52,536 nt of DNA from Chloroflexota bacterium (GCA_026389845.1 JAPLHB010000106.1:1-52536); one strand, 5' to 3'; shown: positions 1-8,467, numbered from the stretch's first letter. Notes: a model not told the origin generated them from the letters alone. Numbers and translations: made by a program.

Positions 1-2
1 CC

Positions 3-110
3 ATCGCCGCCAACCGGCTGCATGGCTCCATGACGGCCTTGCTGGAAGCCGTCGAACGCTTCTTCACCGACATGACGGCGGAGCAGGCCCTGGTCTGGGC
101 CGCAGCCTGA
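3..110 (+). CDS. C-terminal end of an IS630-type DDE transposase (partial)
   Basis: The window opens inside a reading frame that codes for about 35 residues and ends at a TGA. The text contains ANRLHGSMTALLE and ends in WAAA, which resembles the extreme C-terminus of IS630-family transposases, after the last catalytic Glu. No catalytic residue is inside the window, so the family call rests on this short tail only. The rest of the element lies to the left. It overlaps the end of the convergent broken gene at 64-862, which suggests that the insertion damaged that gene. Confidence 0.5.
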   Translation: MAANRLHGSMTALLEAVERFFTDMTAEQALVWAAA

Positions 111-862
111 AAGGGACGGGAACTTCCTGATACCTACTTAGGTGCTGCCAGACCGGGGCCAGATAATGGTGGCGCACCCAGTCGTGCAGGCTGACCACCC
201 GCAGCCCCACCCCCTGGTAGTAGTAGAGGTCAGCGGGCCGCGTCAGGCCCAGCACCGGCAGATAGAGCAGGTGATCCAGCTTGTGCCAGACGGTGGCCGG
301 TTCGCTGCTGAGGATGCGCAGGGGTGCTGCGGGTTGCGCAGCCTGATACTCAGTCGCCGCTGTCGCCAGGGTCGGCAGCACGGCCTGGGGCACCGCCATT
401 TCCTGTTTCGCGGCCTCCAGGGAAAAAAAGCCCGGCGTGAGCCAGGCTCGGGGCCGGCGGCGGCGCGGCGGGGTGTTGTACGGGCACCCGGGCGGACTGC
501 TGAGACCGACTTTGCGCAGCAGGTAGTTGATGTGGCCGGCCGCCACCCGCACGCCGAATTCCTGCGCCAGGGCCGCGGCCAAAGCCGCGGCGCGCAGGCT
601 CGCATCCTGGAGCTTGCGCTCGTACAGCCACTCCCGCATGGCCGAGTTGACGCACTGCGCGTGGCCGAACCGGTCGTCCAGAAGGGCCGTCCAGTGCTGC
701 GCCCCAGCCGTATACTTGGCCTGGAGGCGGGCCAGTTCCGCGGGCGTGACGATTAGCCCCAGGTCGACGCAGACGGCGGCGCACCTTCACCTGCGGCGAC
801 GCGGTGCAGCACAGGGTCTCAAACTGCTGGGCCTTGGCGATGACGGCCGGGGGATAGTCCAT
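64..862 (-). pseudogene. Frameshifted hypothetical gene with a helix-turn-helix-like segment
   Basis: Translation begins at an ATG at 862 (MDYPPAVIAKAQQFETL) and makes sense for about 26 codons. It then continues in a different frame (VCVDLGLIVTPAELARLQAKY, then MREWLYERKLQDASL) down to a stop at 64. The join lies near 770-785, so a single frameshift splits one gene. The second part has an alpha-helical segment (LAQEFGVRVAAGHINYLLRKVGL) that looks like a winged-helix or transposon-type DNA-binding region. I do not recognise the family. The C-terminal 15 codons overlap the transposase remnant on the other strand, so the true end may be lost. The 234 bases upstream, up to 1096, show no gene. 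Confidence 0.4.
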
Positions 863-1096
863 GAGCAACACTCCTGAGCGTGAGCTGGGCAGGCTCCGGT
901 CAGTGTACCACGCCTGGGCTGGCCCCCCCAATCCCAGTTATGCAGTTGTTAATGAGCGATCAAGGGTCATGCTAGCATCATGGGGTAACTCCTCTTCAGC
1001 GCCTTTTTGCAAAAGTCTACCCCAACTCTTAAAAGGGAACAACTCTTGTAAATCCGGCGCGTCGCGTTGTCAAATTCCTTACGGCGTCGGTTTGGT

Positions 1097-1585
1097 TTAG
1101 CTCTGCACTCGCCGTCGCTCCATCGCGTCCAAAATCGCCTGCACGTCGGCGGGGGTGAACGCGACCTGCCGCCAGAGGATGCGTTGTTGGCTCTTGCCGT
1201 AGATGGGGCGTTGGCCCAGAAGCCGGTCGAGGATGCTGCGGTCGCGGATGCGGGGCCAGTCAAGGTCGTCCCACGCAATCGTGACCGCGCCGCCGAGGCC
1301 CGTGGCCGTCTCGATGCCCCGGCGCGAGAGCCGAATCGCCGCTCGGTCCAGGTTGCGGAGCGTGTAGAACAAGCCGAGCAGGAACAGCACGCCGGCCACA
1401 ATCGCCAGGTCGAGCAGCCGGACCCGCGGGGCCGCGCCAGCCTGACCGCTCAGCAGGTCAATCAGCTATAGCACGGCGACGGCCAGGACGTACTCCACGA
1501 TGATGGCGGCGAGTTTGAAGCGGGCATCGCGCCAGATGTTGGGGCGAAAGGTCATCTCGCCCGAGAGTGAGGCCGAACCGGTCAT
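1097..1585 (-). pseudogene. Small membrane protein interrupted by an in-frame amber codon
   Basis: An ATG at 1585 opens a frame (MTGSASLSGEMTFRPNIW) with a hydrophobic segment (LAAIIVEYVLAVAVL). A TAG at 1466-1468 follows, and the same frame then continues without a break (LIDLLSGQAGAAPRVRLLDLAIVAGVLFLLGLFYTL) to a stop at 1097. Ignoring the TAG gives a protein of about 162 residues. It has two membrane helices followed by a soluble C-terminal part rich in beta-type sequence (RGIETATGLGGAVTIAWDDL), resembling bacterial PH-like membrane proteins. The coherent reading on both sides of a single stop argues for a recent nonsense mutation, a base-call error or readthrough. The part after the stop is 100 codons from its first internal start. 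Function unknown. Confidence 0.5.
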
Positions 1586-1618
1586 GGGGTGGCCCTCTTT
1601 CGCGGCTGCTCGTGAACC

Positions 1619-1802
1619 TGTCACTCTGAGCGGGTGGCGGAAAGCGGTGCGGTGCGGCGTGACACCAGCGAAGAGTCTCGGTGCCACGCGAGAATCTGAA
1701 CGTATCTGAACGAAGCGAAGGAGATGCTTCGCTGAAATCACGACGTAACGGACCTTGACTCGTTGACCCGCTGATGCTTCGCAACCCCCGCTCAGCATGA
1801 CA
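1619..1802. repeat. Degenerate copy of the 'CTGAGCGGG...CCAGCGAAG' dispersed inverted repeat (family A, copy 1)
   Basis: It begins with GTCACTCTGAGCGGG and ends with CCCGCTCAGCATGACA, the same outer arms as the copies at 6083-6240 and 18315-18446. In between lie CACCAGCGAAGAGTCTC and GAAGCGAAGGAGATGC segments. It fills the gap between the broken membrane gene and the helicase-associated gene. Confidence 0.7.
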
Positions 1803-1814
1803 GCGCAAATTCAT

Positions 1815-4208
1815 TCACCCTATCGTCTGCTCCCCCAGCTCCACCCCGCGCTCCGCCAGCAGGCCGCGCAGTGTCGCCACGTCCTCCGGCGCGACGGCGG
1901 TCAGGCCGAGCCGGGCTTCGGGGTGGAAGGGCTGGAGATAGGGCTGGAGTTCGGGGTCGGCCAGCAGCTCGTCGGCCGCGGCCTGGTCGCGGAAATGGAT
2001 CAGGGTGACGGTTCCTACGCCAGCGTCGCCGAAGTGCTTGCACCACGCCTTGATCCGGCGCTGCAGCTCGGACGGGACACTGCCCAGGGCCAGGGTGTCC
2101 AGCTCGCGGATGATGCGCGGGGCGTCCAGTTTGGCCGCGTGCGCTCGCTCCACCGAGGCGCGGGTGACGCGCCAGCCGATCTCGGCGCCCGGAACGGCGG
2201 GGCCTGCTGTCTGGTCGGCAAAGGGGTTCAGATAGCCGTAGACGTAGAGGCTGGGCACCGCGTGGGCAAAGCCGATGGCCCCGTCGGCCGCGATGGTGAT
2301 GCTCGACTGTCGCGCGTCCTCCGGTTTACTCGTGCGCGCCGGCAGCTCGCCGGCGATCAGCAGCGCCAGCTCCACGTCATCTATCTTGTCCGCGTGTACC
2401 AGCAGCGAGGTCGGGGTGATGCGCTTGATGATCGCGCCGGCCAGATCGGGCATGGCGAGCATGGCGTCCAGCAGCTCCGGCGCGGCGACCTGCACCCAGC
2501 CGACGCGTGGGCGGACGATCAGCCGCTCGAAGGCTGCTTGCCACTCTTCCAGGTTGCGGGTGACGTTTTGCGGCGCCGGCGCGCCGGTGACGTTTTCCAG
2601 CCAGGCCAGGATGGCGCTCACCTGCTGTCCGGTTTGTTGGGCGCGGTAGATCGAGTCGCGGGTGATCTCGTACTCGACGGCGCGCTCGGCCCGCAGGCGC
2701 ACGGCGAAGCTGTCCAGCTTTGCCAGGACGTTGTCGGAGACGGGGTCGAAGGCGAAGACGTGGAAGTTCGGCTGCATGACCACGCGGCCGCGCTCGACCG
2801 GGACGGCCGGCGCCTTGCCGTCGAGCAGCAGCCAGCGGCCCATGTTGGTCAGCCGCACGGCCAGCAGCCCGGCTGGCGCCGCGCCGCCTTCGGCCGACAC
2901 CTTGTGCGCATAGCCCAGGTCAAGCAGCCCCAGCCAGTACAACCCCTCGGTTATCACCGTGCGGATGAAGACGCTCTCCACCCCTTCCCAGCCGGCCTCT
3001 TCGTCGCGTTGATACGCCTCCCAGGTCCAGTTCAGCGCGTTGGCAGTGTAGGGTGATGCCACCCCGCTGCCGTAGTAGTAGTAGCGGCTCTGACTTTCGG
3101 CCGTCGCGCGGTCAATCAGGAACTCGTAGCTGTGGTCGTGGATCGTGTCGGTCAACTCGGCCAGGCTGATCCATGCAGCGCCGCGGCGGGCCAGGCGGGC
3201 CAGCATTTCCAGCACCTTGCTGCGGCCAGCGACGACCTGTTTCGGCGCGAAGTCGGCCAGGCTGGCGCCGGCGCGGGTCGGTCGGGTGGCCCATAGCTCG
3301 TTCCACCAGGCGCCATCGCGCCACGCCTGGAAGCTGAGGCGCACCCGCTCGGCCGGGTCCGCGCCGAGGAAGGCGGGCGCAGGCGCGGCATCGAGGACGT
3401 TGCCGTCCGCCGGCTCACCCGACCGCAGCAGCCCCAACGCGGTCAGCAGCTGGCGGAGGAAGAAGATGCGGCGGACTTCGCTTTCCTTCCTGCCGGTCGG
3501 GACCTTTTCGGGCAGCAACAGTTGGGGGGCCACGCGCTTGAGGTCGGGCATGCGCAGCAGCCCGACGTTGGTCAGTTGGAACGGCAGCTCCCGCGCCGCG
3601 CTCCACACCAGGTAGAGATCGCGCTGGCAGATGCGCGCCGAGCCGTCGAGCGTATGCGTCACGGCCAGCTCGCCACGCGCTTGCTCGGGCGGGGGCGGCA
3701 GGTGGGCGGCGATTTCCTTGGGGATGTAGACGAAATGGCCGGCCTCGAAGCCCAGCTTGGCGGTGGGCAGCGTGCCGGGAGGCAGGGTATGCGTCCAGAT
3801 CAGGCCGTATTTCAGCAGGACCGCCACGATCTCCTCGAACGTGACCGGGTCGCGGGCCTCTTCGTTGCGCGGGTGATACCAGGCGGCCTGCGGCGGTTTT
3901 TTCTGCTGGCTTTCCTTCTCGGTCAGGCCGGCGCGCTCCAGCAGGGTACGGTAGCGGACGGTGCGCAGCTCGCCGCCGGCGAGCTGGAGCGTTTCCACCG
4001 CCTTCCGGCAACGAGGCGTGACCTGCGTCAACGCCTTCTGGATGCGGCCCGGATCGCCGATCAGCTTGAGCCAGAGGGCAGTCTTGCCTTCTTTGCTCTT
4101 GGGCATGTCGCTTACGCCGGCCGCGCGCAGGATCGTGCCGACCTCGTTGGCGCGGAACGCGTCTATGGCGTCACGGATGGGGGGAGCGGATGGTGTGTCT
4201 GTAGACAT
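1815..4208 (-). CDS. Helicase-associated (Helicase_C_3 / XPB N-terminal-like) protein, 797 aa
   Basis: This large protein lacks helicase motifs of its own. From about residue 475 it has the signature of the XPB/Ssl2 N-terminal-type domain (Pfam Helicase_C_3): VVMQPNFHVFAF, then the ILAWLENVTGAPAPQNV region near 545 and a following LEEW. The N-terminal half is alpha-helical with several winged-helix-like stretches (TVRYRTLLERAGLTEKE; DPVTFEEIVAVLLKYGLI). Its start lies two bases after the stop of the upstream gene at 4211-6019, and both lie downstream of an XPB-type helicase, so it is probably a partner or DNA-binding subunit of that helicase. A diverged paralogue is encoded at 44949-46751, with QPN and PQNV at equivalent places. 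In mycobacteria an XPB-like helicase gene (Rv0861c) also lies next to a gene of this family (Rv0862c). Function inferred from family and context. Confidence 0.8.
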   Translation of the reverse strand: MSTDTPSAPPIRDAIDAFRANEVGTILRAAGVSDMPKSKEGKTALWLKLIGDPGRIQKALTQVTPRCRKAVETLQLAGGELRTVRYRTLLERAGLTEKESQQKKPPQAAWYHPRNEEARDPVTFEEIVAVLLKYGLIWTHTLPPGTLPTAKLGFEAGHFVYIPKEIAAHLPPPPEQARGELAVTHTLDGSARICQRDLYLVWSAARELPFQLTNVGLLRMPDLKRVAPQLLLPEKVPTGRKESEVRRIFFLRQLLTALGLLRSGEPADGNVLDAAPAPAFLGADPAERVRLSFQAWRDGAWWNELWATRPTRAGASLADFAPKQVVAGRSKVLEMLARLARRGAAWISLAELTDTIHDHSYEFLIDRATAESQSRYYYYGSGVASPYTANALNWTWEAYQRDEEAGWEGVESVFIRTVITEGLYWLGLLDLGYAHKVSAEGGAAPAGLLAVRLTNMGRWLLLDGKAPAVPVERGRVVMQPNFHVFAFDPVSDNVLAKLDSFAVRLRAERAVEYEITRDSIYRAQQTGQQVSAILAWLENVTGAPAPQNVTRNLEEWQAAFERLIVRPRVGWVQVAAPELLDAMLAMPDLAGAIIKRITPTSLLVHADKIDDVELALLIAGELPARTSKPEDARQSSITIAADGAIGFAHAVPSLYVYGYLNPFADQTAGPAVPGAEIGWRVTRASVERAHAAKLDAPRIIRELDTLALGSVPSELQRRIKAWCKHFGDAGVGTVTLIHFRDQAAADELLADPELQPYLQPFHPEARLGLTAVAPEDVATLRGLLAERGVELGEQTIG

Positions 4209-4210
4209 AA

Positions 4211-6019
4211 TTACGATACAACCTGCGGCGTGTAGCCTTTTTTGCGCAGCTCATCCACCAGCGGCTGGACGACCGACGGGTCGAGGATCACCAGGCAGCG
4301 CGGTGAAACGGCGTAGACCTGGGCACGGCCGAGGCTGGTGGTGGCCCGAATCTCCTCCGGGATCACGTCGTCGCCGAACTCGATTACCGCCAGGTTGTCG
4401 TAAATCTGGTGGCGACCGGCTTTCGCCTGCCATTGCTCCAGCAGAGCGACCAGCGCCGCGGGCAGCGGGAAGCCCGTGTTGGCGAACGCCTGGGTGAGTT
4501 GCCCGGCGCTGCGCCCTGCCCGCAACGCTTCGCGGAAAGTGGCCGTGTCGAGCCGGTAAGTCGTAGCCTCGCGCCCGCGCTCGGTTTCGACGGCGATCTG
4601 CCGCACGAGTTGGCGCAACTCGCCGGCCTGCCAGATATTGCGCAGCATGAGGGTGCTGGCGGCGCCGAAGCGCAGTGTGTCGGCCGGCAGGGGCACGTCG
4701 TTGCGTTCGACGACTGCGCTCGGCCGCAGGAAGGCGACAACCTGCCCCCCCTCGACCGCGATCTGGAGGAAGCCGAGCCAGCGCATCGGGCCATCGAGAC
4801 AGACGGCGATCAGCATCCCGTAAGTCGTCAGCCAGGTTTCCAGGTTCAACTGGGACGGATCCAGCGGCGTCTGGTCGCGATACCAGTGCCAGGTGGGATA
4901 GTACTGATACCACTGCAACAGGTCGCGCTGGAGGTGGTAGACCAGCTCGCAGAAGTGGGTGAAGCTGTACCAGGTGTCGGGCTGGAGGCGTTGCACCAGG
5001 CTCGTCAGCCAGCCGCGCAGGAAGCCGACCTCGCGCTCGAGTTGATCGCGCGTGGCCCATTGCAGGGTCTGGCGGAAGGAGCAGCCCCGCACCGCATCCA
5101 GGGCCATGTCCAGCTCGTTCCAGCCCAGGCTCAGATGGGGCGTGTTCGGCCCGGTCTTCTGCCAGGCCGTCAGCCAGATGTTGCGGAGGGTTTGCTGGTG
5201 GACCGCTGGCGACTGCTCGCGCCAGGCGGTCAGCGCCTTCTGCTCTGGCGCCACTCGTTTGCCTCCCAGCAACTGATCGCCGATCGTCAGCAGGCCGCCG
5301 GAGAGCAACAGGTCGAGCAGCGTGCGGGCCAAAGCGAGCTCTTCCGGCGTGCCATAGCCCCACCCGCGGAGGGTCTCCTCGGCGACGAGGCCAGGTCGCG
5401 CCTGGATGAGAGTCGTGGCGCGTAACTGGGGAGCAACCGGCGCGGCGGCGGTTGGCCGGCCGGCCGAGATCGGCGGTTTGTCAGACTGGATGGCTGCCAG
5501 CAGGTGCTCGACGTGGCCGTTGAGCTTGCCGGCGCCCACGGCCGGCTCGGCGTCGGGCCGGCCGGCGTGGCGCAGACCGGAGGCGCTGGCCCCCGGCAGC
5601 CATTCACCGTAGATCGCCGGGACGCCATATCCCTGGTAGGCGTTGAGGATCAGCAAGCCGCGGGCGCGGAGCGCCGCGAAGACCTGGCCGGCCTCTTCCT
5701 TCGCGAGGGTGAAGCCGCTGCCCAGGCGCAACGCGTTGTGCAACGCCGTGGTGAGGTCGCCCTTGCCCAGCGAGCCGCTCAACCACACCAGGCTCTCGCG
5801 TTGGATGGGCGGCAGCGTCCGGAAGCCGGCGGCCATCTGATCGGCGTCGGCCAACTGCTCCGTCACCTGCTCGACGATGAGCGCCTTGAGATTGCCGCGC
5901 AACGTCCAGCCCCAGACGGCGGCGATGCTGCGCAACTCCTGGACGGTGAGGGCGTTGAGGCTGTTGGTCAGTTGTTGCAGCAGTTGCGCCCGTTGCTCGG
6001 GCGGAAAGGTTTGTGGCAT
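4211..6019 (-). CDS. XPB-associated accessory protein with SAP-like N-terminus, 602 aa
   Basis: Residues 10-55 (LNALTVQELRSIAAVWGWTL... LIVEQVTEQL) look like a SAP-type DNA-binding helix pair. The rest is a mostly helical protein without catalytic motifs that I can name. The last 100 residues (IYDNLAVIEFGDD... RCLVILDPSVVQPLVDELRKKGYTPQV) match the end of the 490-aa protein at 46729-48201 (IHENLLVARVTDP... WLIVLADEYVAFPCAWRNEVEK). The two are therefore paralogues, and in both places the gene lies directly upstream of a Helicase_C_3 gene. It sits between the XPB-type helicase and the 797-aa partner, with two bases to the latter. It probably belongs to a three-subunit helicase complex; the precise role is unknown. 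Confidence 0.7.
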   Translation of the reverse strand: MPQTFPPEQRAQLLQQLTNSLNALTVQELRSIAAVWGWTLRGNLKALIVEQVTEQLADADQMAAGFRTLPPIQRESLVWLSGSLGKGDLTTALHNALRLGSGFTLAKEEAGQVFAALRARGLLILNAYQGYGVPAIYGEWLPGASASGLRHAGRPDAEPAVGAGKLNGHVEHLLAAIQSDKPPISAGRPTAAAPVAPQLRATTLIQARPGLVAEETLRGWGYGTPEELALARTLLDLLLSGGLLTIGDQLLGGKRVAPEQKALTAWREQSPAVHQQTLRNIWLTAWQKTGPNTPHLSLGWNELDMALDAVRGCSFRQTLQWATRDQLEREVGFLRGWLTSLVQRLQPDTWYSFTHFCELVYHLQRDLLQWYQYYPTWHWYRDQTPLDPSQLNLETWLTTYGMLIAVCLDGPMRWLGFLQIAVEGGQVVAFLRPSAVVERNDVPLPADTLRFGAASTLMLRNIWQAGELRQLVRQIAVETERGREATTYRLDTATFREALRAGRSAGQLTQAFANTGFPLPAALVALLEQWQAKAGRHQIYDNLAVIEFGDDVIPEEIRATTSLGRAQVYAVSPRCLVILDPSVVQPLVDELRKKGYTPQVVS

Positions 6020-6082
6020 TCGAATTTACCTGGGCATAGATCCTGGAGCAAGGGAATTGCCGCAGTACCGCAAAACTCGCTT

Positions 6083-6240
6083 TGTCACCCCTTCGTTGCA
6101 CTCAGGGCAGGCTCTGAGCGGGTTAGCCCCGTGAAGTGCGTTGCGGCGAGAATCCAGCGAAGGGTCTCGTTGCGACACCGGATTCTTCGCTGGACGCTCG
6201 CCGTCGCGAGAAGTCAGGGGCAGACCCGCTCAGAATGACG
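6083..6240. repeat. Family A dispersed inverted repeat, copy 2
   Basis: Left arm contains GGCTCTGAGCGGGTTAGCCCC and right arm GGCAGACCCGCTCAGAATGAC. The central part pairs ATCCAGCGAAGGGTCTC with GGATTCTTCGCTGGACG. Outside it a further pair, AAAACTCGCT (6072-6081) and AGCGAGTTTT (6251-6260), extends the symmetry. It occupies the gap between the helicase and the accessory gene downstream, so transcripts would carry a long hairpin. Confidence 0.8.
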
Positions 6241-6273
6241 GGCAACGGGTAGCGAGTTTTGCGCCATTGCGAA

Positions 6274-8130
6274 TTACCAGTTCGCGCGATCTGTATCGGG
6301 ATCATAATTCGGCAAATCGTCCTCGTATAAGATCTCGTACTTATACCCCTGCTCGGTCAGGAACATCTGGCGGTGGGAACCGAAGAGCTGGTCTTTGGTA
6401 TCGCGCATGACCACCATGTAGAAGTGCGCCGGGCGTTGATCGCTCTTGGGGCGCAGGATGCGGCCGAGCCGCTGCGCCTCTTCCTGCCGTGAGCCAAAGG
6501 TGCCACTGATCTCGATCGCGACGCTCACGTCGGGCAGGTCAATGGCGAAGTTGGCGACCTTCGAGACGACGAGATGACGCAGCGTGCCCTCGCGCATCTG
6601 GCCGTAGAGCCTCTGGCGCTCGCGCACCGGCGTCTTGCCCGTCAGCAGCGGCGCGGCCAGGTAGGCGGCCACGGTCTCCAGTTGATCGAGATACGTGCCG
6701 ATGACGAGGATCTGATCGTTGGGGTGCTTGGCGACGATCTGCTCGATGATCGGAATCTTGGCCGGATCGGTGGCCGCGACGTGGTACTGCTCCTTGCTGT
6801 CGGCCAGTGCGTAGTCCATGCGGCGCTCGCCCTTCATCGGCAGGCGAACCTCGTGGCAATGCGCGGTGGCGATCCAGCCCTGTCGCTCCAGGTCCTTCCA
6901 CGGCACGTCGTACTTCTTTGGGCCGATCAGGGCGAAGACGTCCTCCTCGCGGCCGTCCTCGCGCACCAGCGTCGCGGTGAGGCCCAGGCGGCGCCGCGCC
7001 TGCAGTTCGGCGGTCAGGCGGAACAACGGCGCGGGCAGCAGGTGGACTTCGTCGTAGACGACCAGCCCCCAGTTGCGCGAATTGAAAATGTCGAAGTGCG
7101 GAAATTCATCGGGCGCCACCGGTTCCAGGTCGTCCATGCCTTCCAGGTCAGCCTCCTCCTCAACCTTAGCCTCAGCCTCAACCTCAGCCTTAACCTCAGC
7201 CTTAACCTCAGCCTCGTCCTCGACCTCAGCATCGCTGATCTTGACCCGTTTCTTGCGCCGGTGATAGGTCAGGATTTGGTACGTGGTCACAGTGACCGGC
7301 TTGATTTCCTTCACGTCGCCGGTGTACTCGCCGACCTCGTCTTCGGTGAGGCTGGTCTTATCGAGCAGCTCGTCAATCCACTGGCGGACCGCGACGGTGT
7401 TGGTGGTCAGGATCAGGGTGCTGGTTTGGAGCGCGTGCATGGCGCCCATGCCAACCATGGTTTTGCCCGCGCCGCAGGGGAGGACGATCACCCCGGAGCC
7501 GCCGCGCGCCGAGCCGCCGGCGTGAAACGCGGCCACGGACTCTCGCTGGTAGTGGCGCAGGCTGAACGCCGCGTTGTTGCGGCGCATGAACGGCAGCAGT
7601 TGGATAGGCAGCCCCGCGCCCTCGACGTAGCCGGCCAGGTCTTCGGCCGGATAACCCACGTCCACCAGGGCCTTTTTGACGTGGCCGCGGAAGATGGGGT
7701 TGACCCGCACGGTCTGACCGTCAATCTGCTCCAGGATGAATTGCTTGACCTTGCGCTGGCGACTGACCTCCAGCATCAGCAGCGGGTCATCGGCGACGAG
7801 CACCAGGCCGCCGCTGTCGTCTTTGCGCAGCTTGATCCGGCCGAACCGGCTGACGTAGTCGCGCACGTCAATGACGATGCTGCTGGGAACGTCGTACTTG
7901 CTGTAGCGATCCAGGGTCTTGACGATGCTATCGGCGGTCAGACCGGCCGCGGCCGCATTCCACAGCGAAAGGGGCGACAGCCGGTAGGTGTGGATGTGTT
8001 CGGGGCTTTTTTCCAGCTCCGCGAAACGCGCCAGGGCATCGCGCGCTTCGGGATATTGCGAATTGTCAACTTCCAGGAGAACGGTTTTGTCGCTCTGGAC
8101 GACCATTGGGTTGTAAGGATTGATCGGCAT
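6274..8130 (-). CDS. XPB/Rad25-type superfamily 2 DNA helicase
   Basis: A 618-residue ATP-dependent 3'-5' DNA helicase of the bacterial XPB group, expected in DNA repair or remodelling. The N-terminal 180 residues form the XPB-type damage-recognition-like part (DVRDYVSRFGRIKLRKDD). Walker A VLPCGAGKT is at about 215-222, the DEVH box (VVYDEVHLLPA) near 357, LGLTATLVREDG follows, and motif VI QRLGRILRP is near 553. The C-terminus (SHRQMFLTEQGYKYEILYEDDLP) is typical of bacterial XPB proteins. Unusual: residues about 298-328 are a repetitive acidic insert (EVKAEVKAEVEAEAKVEEEA), encoded by a GAGGTTAAGGCT-like tandem repeat between motifs Ia and II. Two partner genes lie downstream. A promoter at 8338-8366 leaves a leader of about 200 bases holding two copies of a 62-bp repeat. 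Confidence 0.93.
   Translation of the reverse strand: MPINPYNPMVVQSDKTVLLEVDNSQYPEARDALARFAELEKSPEHIHTYRLSPLSLWNAAAAGLTADSIVKTLDRYSKYDVPSSIVIDVRDYVSRFGRIKLRKDDSGGLVLVADDPLLMLEVSRQRKVKQFILEQIDGQTVRVNPIFRGHVKKALVDVGYPAEDLAGYVEGAGLPIQLLPFMRRNNAAFSLRHYQRESVAAFHAGGSARGGSGVIVLPCGAGKTMVGMGAMHALQTSTLILTTNTVAVRQWIDELLDKTSLTEDEVGEYTGDVKEIKPVTVTTYQILTYHRRKKRVKISDAEVEDEAEVKAEVKAEVEAEAKVEEEADLEGMDDLEPVAPDEFPHFDIFNSRNWGLVVYDEVHLLPAPLFRLTAELQARRRLGLTATLVREDGREEDVFALIGPKKYDVPWKDLERQGWIATAHCHEVRLPMKGERRMDYALADSKEQYHVAATDPAKIPIIEQIVAKHPNDQILVIGTYLDQLETVAAYLAAPLLTGKTPVRERQRLYGQMREGTLRHLVVSKVANFAIDLPDVSVAIEISGTFGSRQEEAQRLGRILRPKSDQRPAHFYMVVMRDTKDQLFGSHRQMFLTEQGYKYEILYEDDLPNYDPDTDRANW
7146..7235. repeat. CCTCAG/CCTTAA hexamer-based tandem repeat inside the XPB helicase gene
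   Basis: The plus strand reads CCTCAGCCTCAACCTCAGCC and variants (CCTTAACCTCAG) for about 90 bases. In the helicase frame it codes for an alternating Glu/Val/Lys/Ala tract. It is low-complexity DNA unlike the flanking coding sequence. Confidence 0.8.
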
Positions 8131-8179
8131 AGCTCAGGCGTATAGCTCCGTTTGGGGCTTTGGACAAGGCCGGAGTCAA

Positions 8180-8320
8180 GCCTTCAGGCGGTCTGTGTAA
8201 AGCGGCAGGAACCGGCTGAAGCCTCGACTCCAGTGCGTTGTGCGCGATTTGGAGGCGAGCCTTCAGGCGGTCTGTGTAACGCGGCAAGAACCGGCTGAAG
8301 CCTCGACTCCAGTGCGTTGT
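8180..8320. repeat. Two tandem 62-bp repeats in the XPB leader (family B)
   Basis: Units at 8180-8241 and 8259-8320 start GCCTTCAGGCGGTCTGTGTA and end CGACTCCAGTGCGTTGT, with two mismatches between them and a period of 79. Both contain AACCGGCTGAAGCCTC, which is also found at 17376-17391. They fall between the predicted promoter and the start codon of the XPB-type helicase, so they would be transcribed as a leader. Confidence 0.85.
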
Positions 8321-8337
8321 ACGAATTTTGACGCCTA

Positions 8338-8366
8338 AGTATACGACAATCGTGCCAGGTACGCAA
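8338..8366 (-). promoter_or_regulatory. Promoter for the XPB-type helicase operon
   Basis: On the minus strand TTGCGT (8366-8361) is followed after 17 bases by TATACT (8343-8338). The next gene is the helicase starting at 8130. The gap 8131-8475 holds this promoter, the 62-bp tandem repeat and the palindrome at 8388-8467, and no gene. Confidence 0.5.
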
Positions 8367-8387
8367 TTTGTGATAAGGTCGTGTTGT

Positions 8388-8467
8388 GTCATCGCGAGGA
8401 GCGTCTTGTGCGACGAAGCAATCCCACGCATGGGACGGATTGCTTCGCACAAATCGCTCGCAATGAC
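8388..8467. repeat. GTCATTGCGAGCGA...GAAGCAATCC palindromic dispersed repeat (family C)
   Basis: An 80-bp imperfect palindrome: GTCATCGCGAGGAGCG... GACGAAGCAATCCCACGCAT on the left and GGATTGCTTCGCACAAATCG... CGCAATGAC on the right. It starts nine bases past the stop of the histidine kinase read on the minus strand, so it may also stop or stabilise that transcript. Repeats of this type occur in many unrelated bacterial genomes. Confidence 0.8.

Noticed and set aside
142..756. Plus-strand open frame at the left end
   Set aside because: No family signs, and the opposite strand reads as a coherent (frameshifted) protein instead.
863..1096. Small plus-strand ORF from 861
   Set aside because: No hydrophobic, domain or start signals. 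The region looks like noncoding flank of the damaged left end.
1797..3056. Long plus-strand open frame opposite the 797-aa gene
   Set aside because: Arg/Gly/His/Gln-rich translation with no recognisable domain. It is the antisense shadow expected of GC-rich codons; similar cases lie opposite the genes at 6574-8145, 8653-11028, 12216-13457 and 15313-17292.
8180..8320. CRISPR-like array
   Set aside because: Only two units, each 62 bp, with one 17-bp interval and no cas genes nearby.
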